From: Microcaldota archaeon
GTDB taxonomy: Archaea; Micrarchaeota; Micrarchaeia; Anstonellales; J096
Direction: 5' to 3'
DNA length: 58,064 nt
Assembly (NCBI GenBank): GCA_015522475.1
Contig: WAMF01000003.1
Span: forward strand, 97,043-155,106
The notes beneath the pieces were generated by a model. It was not told the DNA's origin, did no database searches, and saw only the letters and a program-made list of their open reading frames with translations. Made by a program: the position numbers and the translations under genes. Of the stretch, positions 8,484-17,173 are shown in pieces (the first letter of the stretch is position 1; every line of letters begins with the position of its first letter).

Positions 8484-8942
8484 CATATCCTTTCCTTCCT
8501 TTTGCCCTTTCAACCCCTCGCCGCTTCCATTGCTTATGAAAAAGAAGTGGCTAGGAGCTGAGCTGTCAGAAGAGCCAAACTTGGGCACGTAGGCGAAATG
8601 TGAGGATAAGCAGTTAGCTATAGATGCTTCTTCATTTGCTCTTTCACCTTTACTCATATCTTTCCCCTTACCCCCACTTTTCTTCGTGGCTTTTTCTTTT
8701 ATATAGAGCTCTATTGGCTGGCCATGAATAGAAAAATAATCTATATGCCAATGGAAACGCTTCCTTCGTGAGAGATGACGCTTTATGCGAGAGACTAAGC
8801 CATTCATGGCCGAGCCCACATAGACATATAAGCCCCGCTTAAAAAAGAGCACGCCTAAGCTGCCAATGGAGATGTGCTGATCCTTGTCGAGCTCAAAGAC
8901 AATGACATATAAACCCTTTAATTTCTTAGACTGCTGTTTCAT
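8385..8942 (-). CDS. DUF123 / Uri-type GIY-YIG nuclease-like protein
   Basis: Matches the archaeal DUF123 family (COG1833), related to GIY-YIG nucleases: GLYVYVGSAMNGLVSRIKRH near the N-terminus, HWHIDYF, then a conserved block ending FAYVPKFGSSDSSAPSHFFF. The family role is not established. I chose the ATG at 8942, preceded by GATGGGA; a GTG at 8963 is possible. After the domain ends, about 45 residues form an extra tail, and the last 33 of these are encoded antisense to the end of tyrS. This tail may result from loss of an original stop codon. Confidence 0.85.
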   Translation of the reverse strand: MKQQSKKLKGLYVIVFELDKDQHISIGSLGVLFFKRGLYVYVGSAMNGLVSRIKRHLSRRKRFHWHIDYFSIHGQPIELYIKEKATKKSGGKGKDMSKGERANEEASIANCLSSHFAYVPKFGSSDSSAPSHFFFISNGSGEGLKGQKEGKDMLRQILLSKGFKHICIRGKVLSDVLKDVDELFS

Positions 8943-8982
8943 TTTCCCATCGTCGCCTAGCACATGAAAAATAAATGAAAAG

Positions 8983-9057
8983 CGGGCCCGGAGGGATTTG
9001 AACCCTCGACCTACTGCTTAGGAGGCAGTCGCTCCATCCAAGCTGAGCTACGGGCCC
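8983..9057 (-). tRNA. tRNA-Arg (CCT)
   Basis: A complete 75-nt cloverleaf on the minus strand. The acceptor GGGCCCG/CGGGCCC pairs perfectly. The anticodon arm ACTGC-CTCCTAA-GCAGT shows CCT. The T-arm has GAGGG-TTCAAAT-CCCTC. The discriminator is G. No intron or CCA is present. A TATA-like TTAAACAAT lies about 30 nt upstream on the minus strand. Confidence 0.95.
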
Positions 9058-9145
9058 AAGACAAAACCCAAGCAAAGATTGTTTAAGACTCCGCTTTGCC
9101 TTGCGAGCAAACAAGCAAATATAGAGCACAGAACTTTTAATAAAC

Positions 9146-11806
9146 CTATTTTTCTGCCAACTTTGAAGAAAAGGGTATTTTAAATTTCTTGGCAAAGTCT
9201 TCGGGGCTTTTAAATCCCAAATATGCAGCCGCAATACTCATTCCATCCGTGACTTGAGAAGGAGGTAAAGGAGAGGGTGGCTTAGGGAGATATTCAAGCT
9301 CTGAGAGAATAAGATGTTTTTTCGGAATGGGAGAAAGAACTATCTTGCGTAACTCTTCATATGATTTAGCATTGTCTATCCTCTTATACATATTGCTAGA
9401 ATATTTTTGAGAGTCTTTAATGTAATCCAAATTATCGTTATAACTAATGTAATCCTTTAAAACAGCCTTTAGGACATGTAGAGCAGGCTTATATCCCTTA
9501 CTCGCTAATAAGAAGATAAAGCCTAGAGAAGGAAGAGAGCTTTGAATATCGGACGAGGTATATGGCGGGAAACCTCTATCATACATATAGCGTTCGTGTA
9601 AGTCTCGATAAACAGTACTCTCACTTATAGCAAGACCATGTTTGGCATAAAAATCAAAATATTGAGGATTTTTCAACCAAGACGGATCTCTAATAGGATC
9701 TATTTCAGGGGGAAGCTGTTTTAAGCTCGGTATAAAGTCTTTCAATTTATAGAGAAGAGAAAAATTTACAGCTCTGTATGCCTCAACAGGATACCTAGGC
9801 AAGTCCTCTACAAAGATACTAAATGAGAAGTTCAACTGCTTCTTATCAGAATCTGACGCATACTTAGAATACCATATGAGCATCTCTTTTGAAATATTTA
9901 GAGCATACATTTTTTCACGTTTAGCAGCATTGGCAAATGAAGAATAATAATGTCTCATAAGACCATTTACAAACATAGAAATTCCTTCCCAAAACCCATC
10001 ATTTGAGCTAAACATAACCTGCTCTAACCCACCTACGTAGCCTATACTTCCGAGAGTTAGGAAAAGCACCAAATATCTCTTATCTTTTTCAGCCAGACTC
10101 CCCAACACTCCCATATAAAGACCTTTCATAGTAGGGGGTAAAGACATCCAGTAATTTAAGAAAGCATGCATATACTCTTTATCGTTTATGTGCTTATACA
10201 ACATTTCAAAGCCCTTCCTCGCAGAGGCAGTGAGTTTAGGAAATGTGTCTTGTGTTACAGGCTTATTCTTTTCTGCATAAGAGATTAGGATGTTCTCTAC
10301 TTTTTTGGAGGGAGCCCCCGGAAAAAATCCTTCAAAAGCATATCTTCTCCGCTGACTTCTGCCCGTAGATTCAGAACTTGCTCCAAAAGATCCACCTCTT
10401 CTTGTATTTCCTTCACTAACCACCCTTTTCTTCGCCGGCACAGACACCTTCAAAACATAGTGCGTTCTATTTCCTTGCTTTTTGGTCAGGATAGTCACTT
10501 TATAGCCTTCCTTCTCAAGGGCTTTCTTCGCAGCTTGGATGCCATTCCCACTTGCAAAAGGTGGCAGCGAAACTGAAACACTCCCTCCAGACTTTTTCGC
10601 CTCCAATATCTTTTCAGACGCTCTGTTAACAGCTACAGCTGCAGCTACAGAAGGAACAAAGAGGGGAATTCTTCCTGTACCTCCTGCAGTTAAGCTAATC
10701 TTTCTAGGCACTTGGCCCTTCATATAGGAGGTAATAAAGAGTAGAGCAAGATTGTTCAATGCCACGGTCTTGTTTTTGTATTTGACTTTTTCCCTTACAA
10801 TATAAAGCATATAAAGATCTTTTTTTCCAATTCTTTTCTGGCTAATGGCAACATAAAGGTCAGGATACTTTTGAGAGATATAAAGGAAGAAGCGGTCTCT
10901 GTCTTTTTTATCTTTAAACACAAAACCCGTTCCTACCAGTTTCCCTTGGTTAACAAAGGCGAACTCTCTGCTGTTTTTTAAGATGGCCTCATAGCGCTTT
11001 TGTTCGTCGGGCGAGAACTTAACTTGCTGTTGAGGTTGTTGAGATGTGAATGCAGTAGCAGGCGAAGCTTGCCTCTTCTTTTTCCTATAGGCCTCACCTG
11101 CTTCATAAGCCATCTTAGCCATGTCATACATGAGATAGTAAAATGCCTCTAGCGAGAGTGATTTCTTATTTTTATCCCCAAACTTACGCCCAGCCATCAA
11201 GAGATTGTATTGCTCCCTCAAAGTTAGCTGGTTTTTCTTAACGAAATTAGAGAAGGCCATGCCTTTTTTGAAGCTGTAAAGCCTGCAAATATAGCCTAAC
11301 TCGCTCGCTCCAACTGAGCTTGCTTCAGATGTTCCCTCAGTGCCTCGGGGCGTTATCTCGCCTAAGTACCCTTTCAACGCATCCCATAAGTTCTTATAAC
11401 CTTTTAGATGGCTCTTCAGCTTGCCGGAAACCAACGCCTTCAAAAACGTGTTTGTGCCGAAGTTGATTTTGTTTTTGTCTGTGTCAATCAAGAGCTTTTT
11501 CACTTCATCTGCCTTCATGCTTCCAGCGAGCAGATATATAATCCAATTCCGCATAAAGGCCCATGGATCTGAAACACCTAAACTCTTCAGATGTTTACCC
11601 CATTTTTGGAATAAAGGTGCAAGTGTTTTATCCTTCATAATGTCGGTTGCCATCTTATATACTGGGCTGTTCTCCAGCGCCTTCTTAGCATCTGCTTGTG
11701 AGAAAGAAGGAGGTTTGAATTTACGCCCTGTCGGAGTGACCACGGGGTTTGGATATGTAGTATGTGTAGTGTTGTCTTCTTGTCCACCATACATGCTGCT
11801 CACCAT
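9146..11806 (-). CDS. large orphan protein (886 residues)
   Basis: I do not recognise any domain. The product is largely soluble, basic and helical, with a central region of mixed strands and helices (about residues 290-480) and low-complexity Ser/Gln/Arg linkers near 240-265 and 470-490. Hydrophobic stretches such as LALLFITSYM and IPLFVPSVAAAVAV are short. The frame opens at 11824, but a TATA-like CTTTTTAAAC at 11827-11836 lies directly before that ATG; the ATG at 11806 falls where a leaderless transcript from this box would begin, so I prefer it. There is no obvious operon partner. Probably a lineage-specific protein. Confidence 0.75.
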   Translation of the reverse strand: MVSSMYGGQEDNTTHTTYPNPVVTPTGRKFKPPSFSQADAKKALENSPVYKMATDIMKDKTLAPLFQKWGKHLKSLGVSDPWAFMRNWIIYLLAGSMKADEVKKLLIDTDKNKINFGTNTFLKALVSGKLKSHLKGYKNLWDALKGYLGEITPRGTEGTSEASSVGASELGYICRLYSFKKGMAFSNFVKKNQLTLREQYNLLMAGRKFGDKNKKSLSLEAFYYLMYDMAKMAYEAGEAYRKKKRQASPATAFTSQQPQQQVKFSPDEQKRYEAILKNSREFAFVNQGKLVGTGFVFKDKKDRDRFFLYISQKYPDLYVAISQKRIGKKDLYMLYIVREKVKYKNKTVALNNLALLFITSYMKGQVPRKISLTAGGTGRIPLFVPSVAAAVAVNRASEKILEAKKSGGSVSVSLPPFASGNGIQAAKKALEKEGYKVTILTKKQGNRTHYVLKVSVPAKKRVVSEGNTRRGGSFGASSESTGRSQRRRYAFEGFFPGAPSKKVENILISYAEKNKPVTQDTFPKLTASARKGFEMLYKHINDKEYMHAFLNYWMSLPPTMKGLYMGVLGSLAEKDKRYLVLFLTLGSIGYVGGLEQVMFSSNDGFWEGISMFVNGLMRHYYSSFANAAKREKMYALNISKEMLIWYSKYASDSDKKQLNFSFSIFVEDLPRYPVEAYRAVNFSLLYKLKDFIPSLKQLPPEIDPIRDPSWLKNPQYFDFYAKHGLAISESTVYRDLHERYMYDRGFPPYTSSDIQSSLPSLGFIFLLASKGYKPALHVLKAVLKDYISYNDNLDYIKDSQKYSSNMYKRIDNAKSYEELRKIVLSPIPKKHLILSELEYLPKPPSPLPPSQVTDGMSIAAAYLGFKSPEDFAKKFKIPFSSKLAEK

Positions 11807-11853
11807 AGATTTATGAATTCGCATGTTTAAAAAGCTATCTCAGGTCATTTGCT

Positions 11854-12465
11854 TCACACATTCTCTTTCCTGCAATACACAATGAGATTTCTGCCAACAA
11901 AAAGGCCGTTTTGGCCAATGGGTGCGCACCGCTCCTTGAAAAGGCCAAAGAACTCCGCTTCATCGAAAACATAGTAGTAGCGCTCTACGTTGCCCCATTT
12001 ACGCGTCACTTCTTTTTTGGGAAGCTCTGTCTGTAAATTCCACACGCTTATAAGCAGGGGAGCGCGTGGCGCAGCCACGCGCAGGAGCTCATCTACGGCC
12101 TTTTTGTGTTCGCTCCTTCTAAGATGATGAAGCACTGCTATACTAAGCACAGCGTCGAAGCTTTCGTCTTCATAAGGCAAAGTCGGCAAACTGCACCTCT
12201 TTGACTCTATAGTTAGAGGGCATCGCTTCAACATCTCCTCGCTCTTGTCACAACCATAAAGAGCTGCTAACCCTTCGAAAAAAAGAAGATTGCGGCCCGT
12301 GCCACAACCGGCCTCGAAGATTTTGGGCTTCTCCCCGATTTCTCCTCTTCCCTGCTTAAGCTCCCTGAGCTCTAACTTCATCCTATTCAGAAATGGCAAG
12401 AGCTCTGGCATGGGTCTTTGCCTAAACCTCTGCCACTCACTTGCTATTTTATCCCACTCATTCAT
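11854..12465 (-). CDS. class I SAM-dependent methyltransferase, Trm9/ALKBH8-like
   Basis: A 203-residue Rossmann-fold methyltransferase. Motif I is FEAGCGTGRN (about 49-58), motif II ends in GCDKSEEM, and SFDAVLSIAVLHHL is motif IV with the following helix. The N-terminal WDKIASEWQRFRQRPMPEL and the late WGNVERYYYVFDEAEF resemble the Trm9 group that modifies wobble uridines in tRNA, but substrate assignment from motifs alone is weak. The ATG at 12465 is preceded by GGGGC; the frame continues to 12498 without a better start. Confidence 0.8.
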   Translation of the reverse strand: MNEWDKIASEWQRFRQRPMPELLPFLNRMKLELRELKQGRGEIGEKPKIFEAGCGTGRNLLFFEGLAALYGCDKSEEMLKRCPLTIESKRCSLPTLPYEDESFDAVLSIAVLHHLRRSEHKKAVDELLRVAAPRAPLLISVWNLQTELPKKEVTRKWGNVERYYYVFDEAEFFGLFKERCAPIGQNGLFVGRNLIVYCRKENV

Positions 12466-12642
12466 AGAGATGCCCCACAGCTTACAACTTACAAACAAGC
12501 TTAATGGAAGTTTAATAAGAAGGTGAAGTTAATAAAGGCTTGTGAAAGCGCGAAAAGAAAGAGAAGGAGCACACAAGTAAATAAAGAAGCTCTGCCCGGA
12601 AGAGAAGGACTTATAAAGGCTTCTACACAAAAACCCACTGAT

Positions 12643-13095
12643 ATGAAGGCCTTTGTATACTCACTAGATGCATTCATTTCCCTCCTCATCTCCGTATTCG
12701 CTATTCAGCTCCTTATAACTTCACTCACATATCTAGATTTTAAAGAGCCTCTTATGTTCAAGGCAAAGATTTTAGCCACAGATCTTGCCAGAATGGTTGC
12801 TGAAAAGGCGGCGATGCCCGGCAGCCATATAACAGACTGTTATAGCCTATCACGCGTTATTCCACCTCAATACAGCTATGCTATAAGCGACGTGAAGGGC
12901 CTGATAAAAGGTTGCTATAGAGGCAATGTAGCAAACCCCAAGATGATTAGAGCCAGCGCTTCAGCTATAGTGCTCGATTACAAGGAGAAAGACGTCGCGC
13001 CCCCCTCATATCCTATATGCTCGCTCAAAGACATGCAACAACCTCAGCCCGGAGAGCTTAAAATAGACAGAATACAAGTGGTGGTCGCTATATGA
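12643..13095 (+). CDS. pilin-like membrane-anchored protein (SLDA-type N-terminus)
   Basis: First gene of an operon joined by 4-nt overlaps. The 150-residue product begins MKAFVYSLDAFISLL and continues as one hydrophobic helix of about 22 residues, followed by a polar domain with two or three Cys. The segment YSLDAFI matches YTLDVLI in the protein at 52761-53228, so the two are paralogues in two pilin-like loci. It lacks the canonical GQxSxE signal but has the same short charged N-terminus and helix. The frame is open from a GTG at 12523; I prefer the ATG at 12643 because the signal-like segment then lies at the N-terminus. Its function as a minor pilin is inference. Confidence 0.7.
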   Translation: MKAFVYSLDAFISLLISVFAIQLLITSLTYLDFKEPLMFKAKILATDLARMVAEKAAMPGSHITDCYSLSRVIPPQYSYAISDVKGLIKGCYRGNVANPKMIRASASAIVLDYKEKDVAPPSYPICSLKDMQQPQPGELKIDRIQVVVAI

Positions 13096-14735
13096 TAAGA
13101 AGAAAAAATATTGACCAAAAGGAGGCCGCAAAAGAAGATAAAGGCAAAAGCGGCCTGTCTAAGAAGGCATTTTTCCTTTCACTTATGGCATTCATGATTC
13201 TCATGTATATAACGGCGTCGCTCTCGTTGAAGTTTGCGGCTGTGGAGGAAAGCAGAGGCACATATATGGAAATGATGCGCCAGAGCACATACAGAATGAG
13301 CTTCTCGGCCATAAACAAGCGCGCCTTAGAGCAGATGTTTCACGACATATGCAGAGCTGATTTATATAGGCTAGCGGAGCACGCCGCGCTTCATCCAGTG
13401 AAGGTTTCAAGCCTCGATAATGTGCCGGCCCCTTATGACAAGCTGGGCTTAGTGAAGCTAGCCATGTATCAACTCATTGTATACGGGGGAGCAAGTGACA
13501 ACATATTCAGCGACGGCAAAGGTATGAATGATTCCCCTTCACTCACGACCCTGCTTCACGAGATGAACCAATCCTTAAAGGATTACCACCTTTACATAAA
13601 GAGCTACAATTTATCCAACGAAACAAGCATGCTCCTTGAAATGGCAGACTATAAAACAGTGCATGTAGCGCTCAATTTGAGCATTGAAGTAGAAGATGAG
13701 CGAGGTCTAGGCGCGTTCAATCTCAGCTTCCCACTCGAGGCCAATATAAGCATAGAAGGTATGCCAGACCCTCTCATTAATAGATATCTCAATCTCAGTG
13801 GATTTGAAGGCCGTAAGTACATATACTTCGGCCCTTATGAATACTTCCCAAGTTTAACTGGGCCTATCGAAGTGTGGAGAAAGCCGAATGTAACAAGAGG
13901 GCAGGGATGGGTTTCTGGTTATATTGTAACAAAGCCGGATATAGCAACAAACTACATTCTATTCGGCAACTTCTCAAGCATCATGCTCACGTCAGCGAAG
14001 GGCTACATTATAAATGGTAGTAAAGAAAGGGGTAGCATAGACTGCAAGAGCGGCAAAAAAGAGACTGTTGAAAAAAGCTTCAATGCTTTAGATTACATGA
14101 AGCAAAGCGACGACACGTGCAAGGCAGCCCTAACCCACGATATAAAAGAAGCTTTCTTCATAAACTACAATGGCACATTAGACCTTCAACCCAACAGATA
14201 TTACTTGCTCATAACAGATGTCACACCGCCAGAGGCCGAAGGCACAACAGATCCTGTAACTATCTCTGAAGCTGCTGACAGCTTAAGAGGAGTAGACGTC
14301 TACGACATATCGGACCAAAGATTAGCTATGTGGAAAGGTTATTACTTCCATTGGAACGCACAATACAAAGACAAGGGCTACAGTGACGCTCCTCCCGATT
14401 TTCTCCAACGACTTCTCCTAAACGGACAGGACTTGCAGGACGCGGATAACGGCATATTTTCCTTCATTGTAACAGAAGAGCTTAACACGCAAGATATGTC
14501 GAATCCTTTGAGCAGAGCAGGCTTTGAAATGGCAAGACAAGTCTTCTCTAAGAAAAGTTACAATTTAGTCGTGCCCAAAGGCTTCTCTGGCTGCAAAGAC
14601 CCCTGGATGTGTAAGATGCCTCTAGACCAATACAGCGTCGGGAAAATGGCCATGAGTGACAAGTTGGCAAATGCCTTGGGCCTCAAAAACATAAGCTGTT
14701 CATGGCACAATTCATGGGGGGGCTGTTACTCATGA
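13092..14735 (+). CDS. large membrane-anchored extracellular protein of pilin-like operon 1
   Basis: A 547-residue protein whose ATG overlaps the previous stop (ATGA). A basic cytosolic N-terminus of about 24 residues is followed by the helix AFFLSLMAFMILMYITASL, then a long extracellular part with many N-glycosylation-type sequons and Cys pairs near residues 310-330 and 500-545. No enzymatic motif is seen. Its place in the operon matches that of the 278-residue protein at 53210-54046 in the second locus: both are the largest anchored members of their sets. A structural or adhesive surface role is inferred from topology only. Confidence 0.75.
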   Translation: MIRRKNIDQKEAAKEDKGKSGLSKKAFFLSLMAFMILMYITASLSLKFAAVEESRGTYMEMMRQSTYRMSFSAINKRALEQMFHDICRADLYRLAEHAALHPVKVSSLDNVPAPYDKLGLVKLAMYQLIVYGGASDNIFSDGKGMNDSPSLTTLLHEMNQSLKDYHLYIKSYNLSNETSMLLEMADYKTVHVALNLSIEVEDERGLGAFNLSFPLEANISIEGMPDPLINRYLNLSGFEGRKYIYFGPYEYFPSLTGPIEVWRKPNVTRGQGWVSGYIVTKPDIATNYILFGNFSSIMLTSAKGYIINGSKERGSIDCKSGKKETVEKSFNALDYMKQSDDTCKAALTHDIKEAFFINYNGTLDLQPNRYYLLITDVTPPEAEGTTDPVTISEAADSLRGVDVYDISDQRLAMWKGYYFHWNAQYKDKGYSDAPPDFLQRLLLNGQDLQDADNGIFSFIVTEELNTQDMSNPLSRAGFEMARQVFSKKSYNLVVPKGFSGCKDPWMCKMPLDQYSVGKMAMSDKLANALGLKNISCSWHNSWGGCYS

Positions 14736-15265
14736 AAGCGATTGCTCACGAACCACTGCCTCAAAGTAAGCAGAAAGCCGCATATGCAAGAAGGAGAAGC
14801 TCCCATTCAGGGCAAGCAAGCATAGAATATGCAGCCTTAACTGTGGGCTTCCTCATGCTCCTTGTACCTATCCTCTTCTTTATTATGTCGTACAGCTCAG
14901 CAACCTCAGATACAGTGAAAAGCCAACAGGTCAGCGTAGGCGTGAAGCTGCTCAAAGAATACATAGAGTTAGCCTATGCCAACTGTCCCTATAAGACACG
15001 TGTATTGTTAGCCATGCCGGACAAGCTCGAGAGCATAAAGTTGGAGGAGGAAAAAGGTGTTTACTTCTTAAAAATCAAAGAAAAAGGCGCAACATATATC
15101 CAACCCGTAAGCATAGGGAAGCCTTCTGATATAGATATATTTACAGCCTCCGGAAAACTTGAAGGAGGAGGAAACAAGCTTGTAGAGATAAGCTGCAACA
15201 CAACTGTAGACAGAATGAATATGAGGCACATGACCATAGGCATGAAGGAGGGTTGGGAATCGTGA
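14732..15265 (+). CDS. prepilin with class III signal peptide
   Basis: The ATG at 14732 overlaps the upstream stop in ATGA, with a run of G about 12 nt before it; earlier ATGs at 14702 and 14714 lie inside the previous gene. The 177-residue product has a 30-residue basic leader ending in SG, then QASIEYAALTVGFLMLLVPILFF, a classic archaeal prepilin site processed by an EppA/PibD-like peptidase between G and Q. The mature part has about 130 residues with two Cys. It is part of the 12.6-16.2 kb operon and is probably a pilus subunit. Confidence 0.85.
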   Translation: MKAIAHEPLPQSKQKAAYARRRSSHSGQASIEYAALTVGFLMLLVPILFFIMSYSSATSDTVKSQQVSVGVKLLKEYIELAYANCPYKTRVLLAMPDKLESIKLEEEKGVYFLKIKEKGATYIQPVSIGKPSDIDIFTASGKLEGGGNKLVEISCNTTVDRMNMRHMTIGMKEGWES

Positions 15266-15723
15266 AGGCGAACAGAGGAGAAAAGGAGCAAAAAGGTCAA
15301 GTAGCAATAGAAGTGCTTTCGTTTTCAGCCGTTTTCCTTCTGGCTTTTATAGTTGTGCTCGTCGTCGTAAATTTATATGGGCAAGAAGAACACAGCTCAA
15401 CCATGTATATGCTAGCCAATGAGTTAGCTATGCGCCTCTCATCCGCTGTAACGACTGTCTACAGCGTCGGTGAAGGCTTCTCCTATAAAATGGCCCTACC
15501 ACCAGCTTTGGGCAGCTACAAGTATTTCGTCATATTAAAGAAAGATCCATCAAGAGAGAGCACGAGCATATTCGTCGTAGCGGGCCCAACAAACACTACC
15601 GCGGTCTATAGCATACCTTTAATTGTCGAATGTAAAAATGGCGGAGGCACCAACGCGTGCAGGCTGAATGCGGGCAGAGAGTACACCATTGAAGCAGAGA
15701 GCAACAAGGTGGTGATAGAATGA
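15262..15723 (+). CDS. prepilin-like protein with GQVAIE signal
   Basis: The GTG at 15262 overlaps the upstream stop (GTGA) and has GGAGGG about 10 nt before it. The 153-residue product carries a charged leader, then KGQVAIEVLSFSAVFLLAFIV, a class III signal with Ala in place of the usual Ser, followed by a helix and a small extracellular domain with two Cys in VECKNGGGTNACR. It is expected to be cleaved after Gly and to join the same structure as its neighbours. Confidence 0.82.
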   Translation: MKANRGEKEQKGQVAIEVLSFSAVFLLAFIVVLVVVNLYGQEEHSSTMYMLANELAMRLSSAVTTVYSVGEGFSYKMALPPALGSYKYFVILKKDPSRESTSIFVVAGPTNTTAVYSIPLIVECKNGGGTNACRLNAGREYTIEAESNKVVIE

Positions 15724-16208
15724 TAGCTAAATTGAGAGAATGGAAAGAGAATGTTGAGAATGCTGGATGGAAGATAAAAAAGGCGAGCCGAAAAGGCCAA
15801 TACTTCACATTCGACGTAATACTGGCAGGCATCATAATGATTCTGGCTATAATTCTTCTCATAAATTACTGGCGCTACGCCTTGGAAAACAGCGCGCCCA
15901 TGAAGGACAATCTAACAAAAGAAGCTATACGTGTCAGCAATCTCCTATTTACGACAAGAGGAAAGTACGCCATAATACAAGAAAACAGCACATCCATACT
16001 CAAGCCCAAAGATGAGATTATGGATGCATGCAAGGCCTTAAATGGAAGCACGCCTTATCATCTCTATGTCGTAGAATACACAGCCAACACAAAAGCGTTC
16101 TTATTTGGGCACGCGCCTATACGCACACCACAAGACAAGGTTGTAAGAGCAGCCTACGACGGTGAAACGGGAGAACCCGTTGTATTGGAAATTTATGTCA
16201 CACAGTAG
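15720..16208 (+). CDS. pilin-like protein (GQYFTFD-type N-terminus)
   Basis: Last member of the overlapping operon (ATGA at 15720). The 162-residue product has a long basic leader (about 26 residues), then GQYFTFDVILAGIIMILAIIL. The Gly-Gln position of class III signals is kept, but the conserved Glu is replaced by Asp one residue later. The same TFDV/SLDA/SFDA/TLDV core appears in three other proteins of the two loci. An extracellular domain of about 110 residues follows, with a single Cys. Whether the prepilin peptidase accepts this variant is unknown. Confidence 0.75.
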   Translation: MIAKLREWKENVENAGWKIKKASRKGQYFTFDVILAGIIMILAIILLINYWRYALENSAPMKDNLTKEAIRVSNLLFTTRGKYAIIQENSTSILKPKDEIMDACKALNGSTPYHLYVVEYTANTKAFLFGHAPIRTPQDKVVRAAYDGETGEPVVLEIYVTQ

Positions 16209-16309
16209 AGGTAAAGGATAATAAAACCCTCGCTAGCTCAGTTAGAACAAAGAGCAAGAGGAGCCAAAGGACAAAAAATGAATAATGAGTAGGATGGAGA
16301 GGGTGTAGT

Positions 16310-17134
16310 GTGCGTAACACAAAAGACAAAGGAAGAGAAAGAAAGCTTGAGGGATACGACGAAGACCATAAGGATGGTAGAGACAGAGACAGCGATCTTA
16401 TCTATGCTTATGTTCTCTTAGGCCTTTACATGAGTATAAGCTTTATTTTGGCCGTCGGCATCATCGTAGCACCTTGGGCCGCATCTAAACATGCTGACGG
16501 CATGGCAGCATCCCTCTACAACTTTTACAGCCATCTCTGCCATCAATACCCTGAGAGAAGCCTTTGCTACTTTCCCAATGCAAGCTCCGCTCTTAACACG
16601 ATCCAATCGTGCATAAACAAAAGCACAATTAACTATGTAGAAACGAAGTACACACACAAACACATTGGCAAGAGTATAGGCAAGAGAAGCAATCCCTATG
16701 CCTATTTGGAAAACTACAGCGGCATATTCATATTCAATAAATCCCAAGTGGGTTATTTAAGGGCAGAAATTGTCGAGAGGAATGGGCTAAAAGGCTACAA
16801 ATTTGCCGTATGCGCCAGAGACACGGGCTTCTATTGGGGCATGCTCTTGGCAGCCCTTGCTTACATTATATGGTTGGCAGCACAAAAGGGGGAGAAACGA
16901 ATAGTGCGCTTCAGCTCTGCCTTATTCCTCTTGCTCGTCTTGCCTTTGATCATCGACGGCACAGCTCAGCTCTTTACATCTTGGGAAAGCACAAACGCCA
17001 TACGCTTAATAACGGGTTTCTTAGCGGGCACTGCAGTAAGCTTAGCTTTTGTCCCGGGCATCATACTCACTTTTAAAGAAGAGGATAGAGATTGTAAGAT
17101 GAAAGTAAAGGCAAAAATTATGGGAAGTCCATAG
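16310..17134 (+). CDS. DUF2085 membrane protein
   Basis: A 274-residue membrane protein with the DUF2085 signatures FYSHLCHQYPERS, CARDTGFYWGMLLAAL and LPLIIDGTAQLFTSWESTN. There are about four transmembrane helices; one extracellular loop between the first two helices is enlarged and rich in Asn/Cys. The family is widespread in archaea and Gram-positive bacteria with no established activity. It starts with GTG at 16310, 101 nt after the pilin-like operon, and may be read from the same transcript. Confidence 0.8.
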   Translation: MRNTKDKGRERKLEGYDEDHKDGRDRDSDLIYAYVLLGLYMSISFILAVGIIVAPWAASKHADGMAASLYNFYSHLCHQYPERSLCYFPNASSALNTIQSCINKSTINYVETKYTHKHIGKSIGKRSNPYAYLENYSGIFIFNKSQVGYLRAEIVERNGLKGYKFAVCARDTGFYWGMLLAALAYIIWLAAQKGEKRIVRFSSALFLLLVLPLIIDGTAQLFTSWESTNAIRLITGFLAGTAVSLAFVPGIILTFKEEDRDCKMKVKAKIMGSP

Positions 17135-17173
17135 AGGCTAAAAATTGGAAATGTAAAGGGGCCGAGGGATAAT

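Noticed and set aside
16231-16260. tRNA-like D-arm sequence CTAGCTCAGTTAG before the DUF2085 gene
   Set aside because: No acceptor, anticodon or T-arm partner exists within 150 nt on either side; it is not part of a cloverleaf and is too short to call a split tRNA half.
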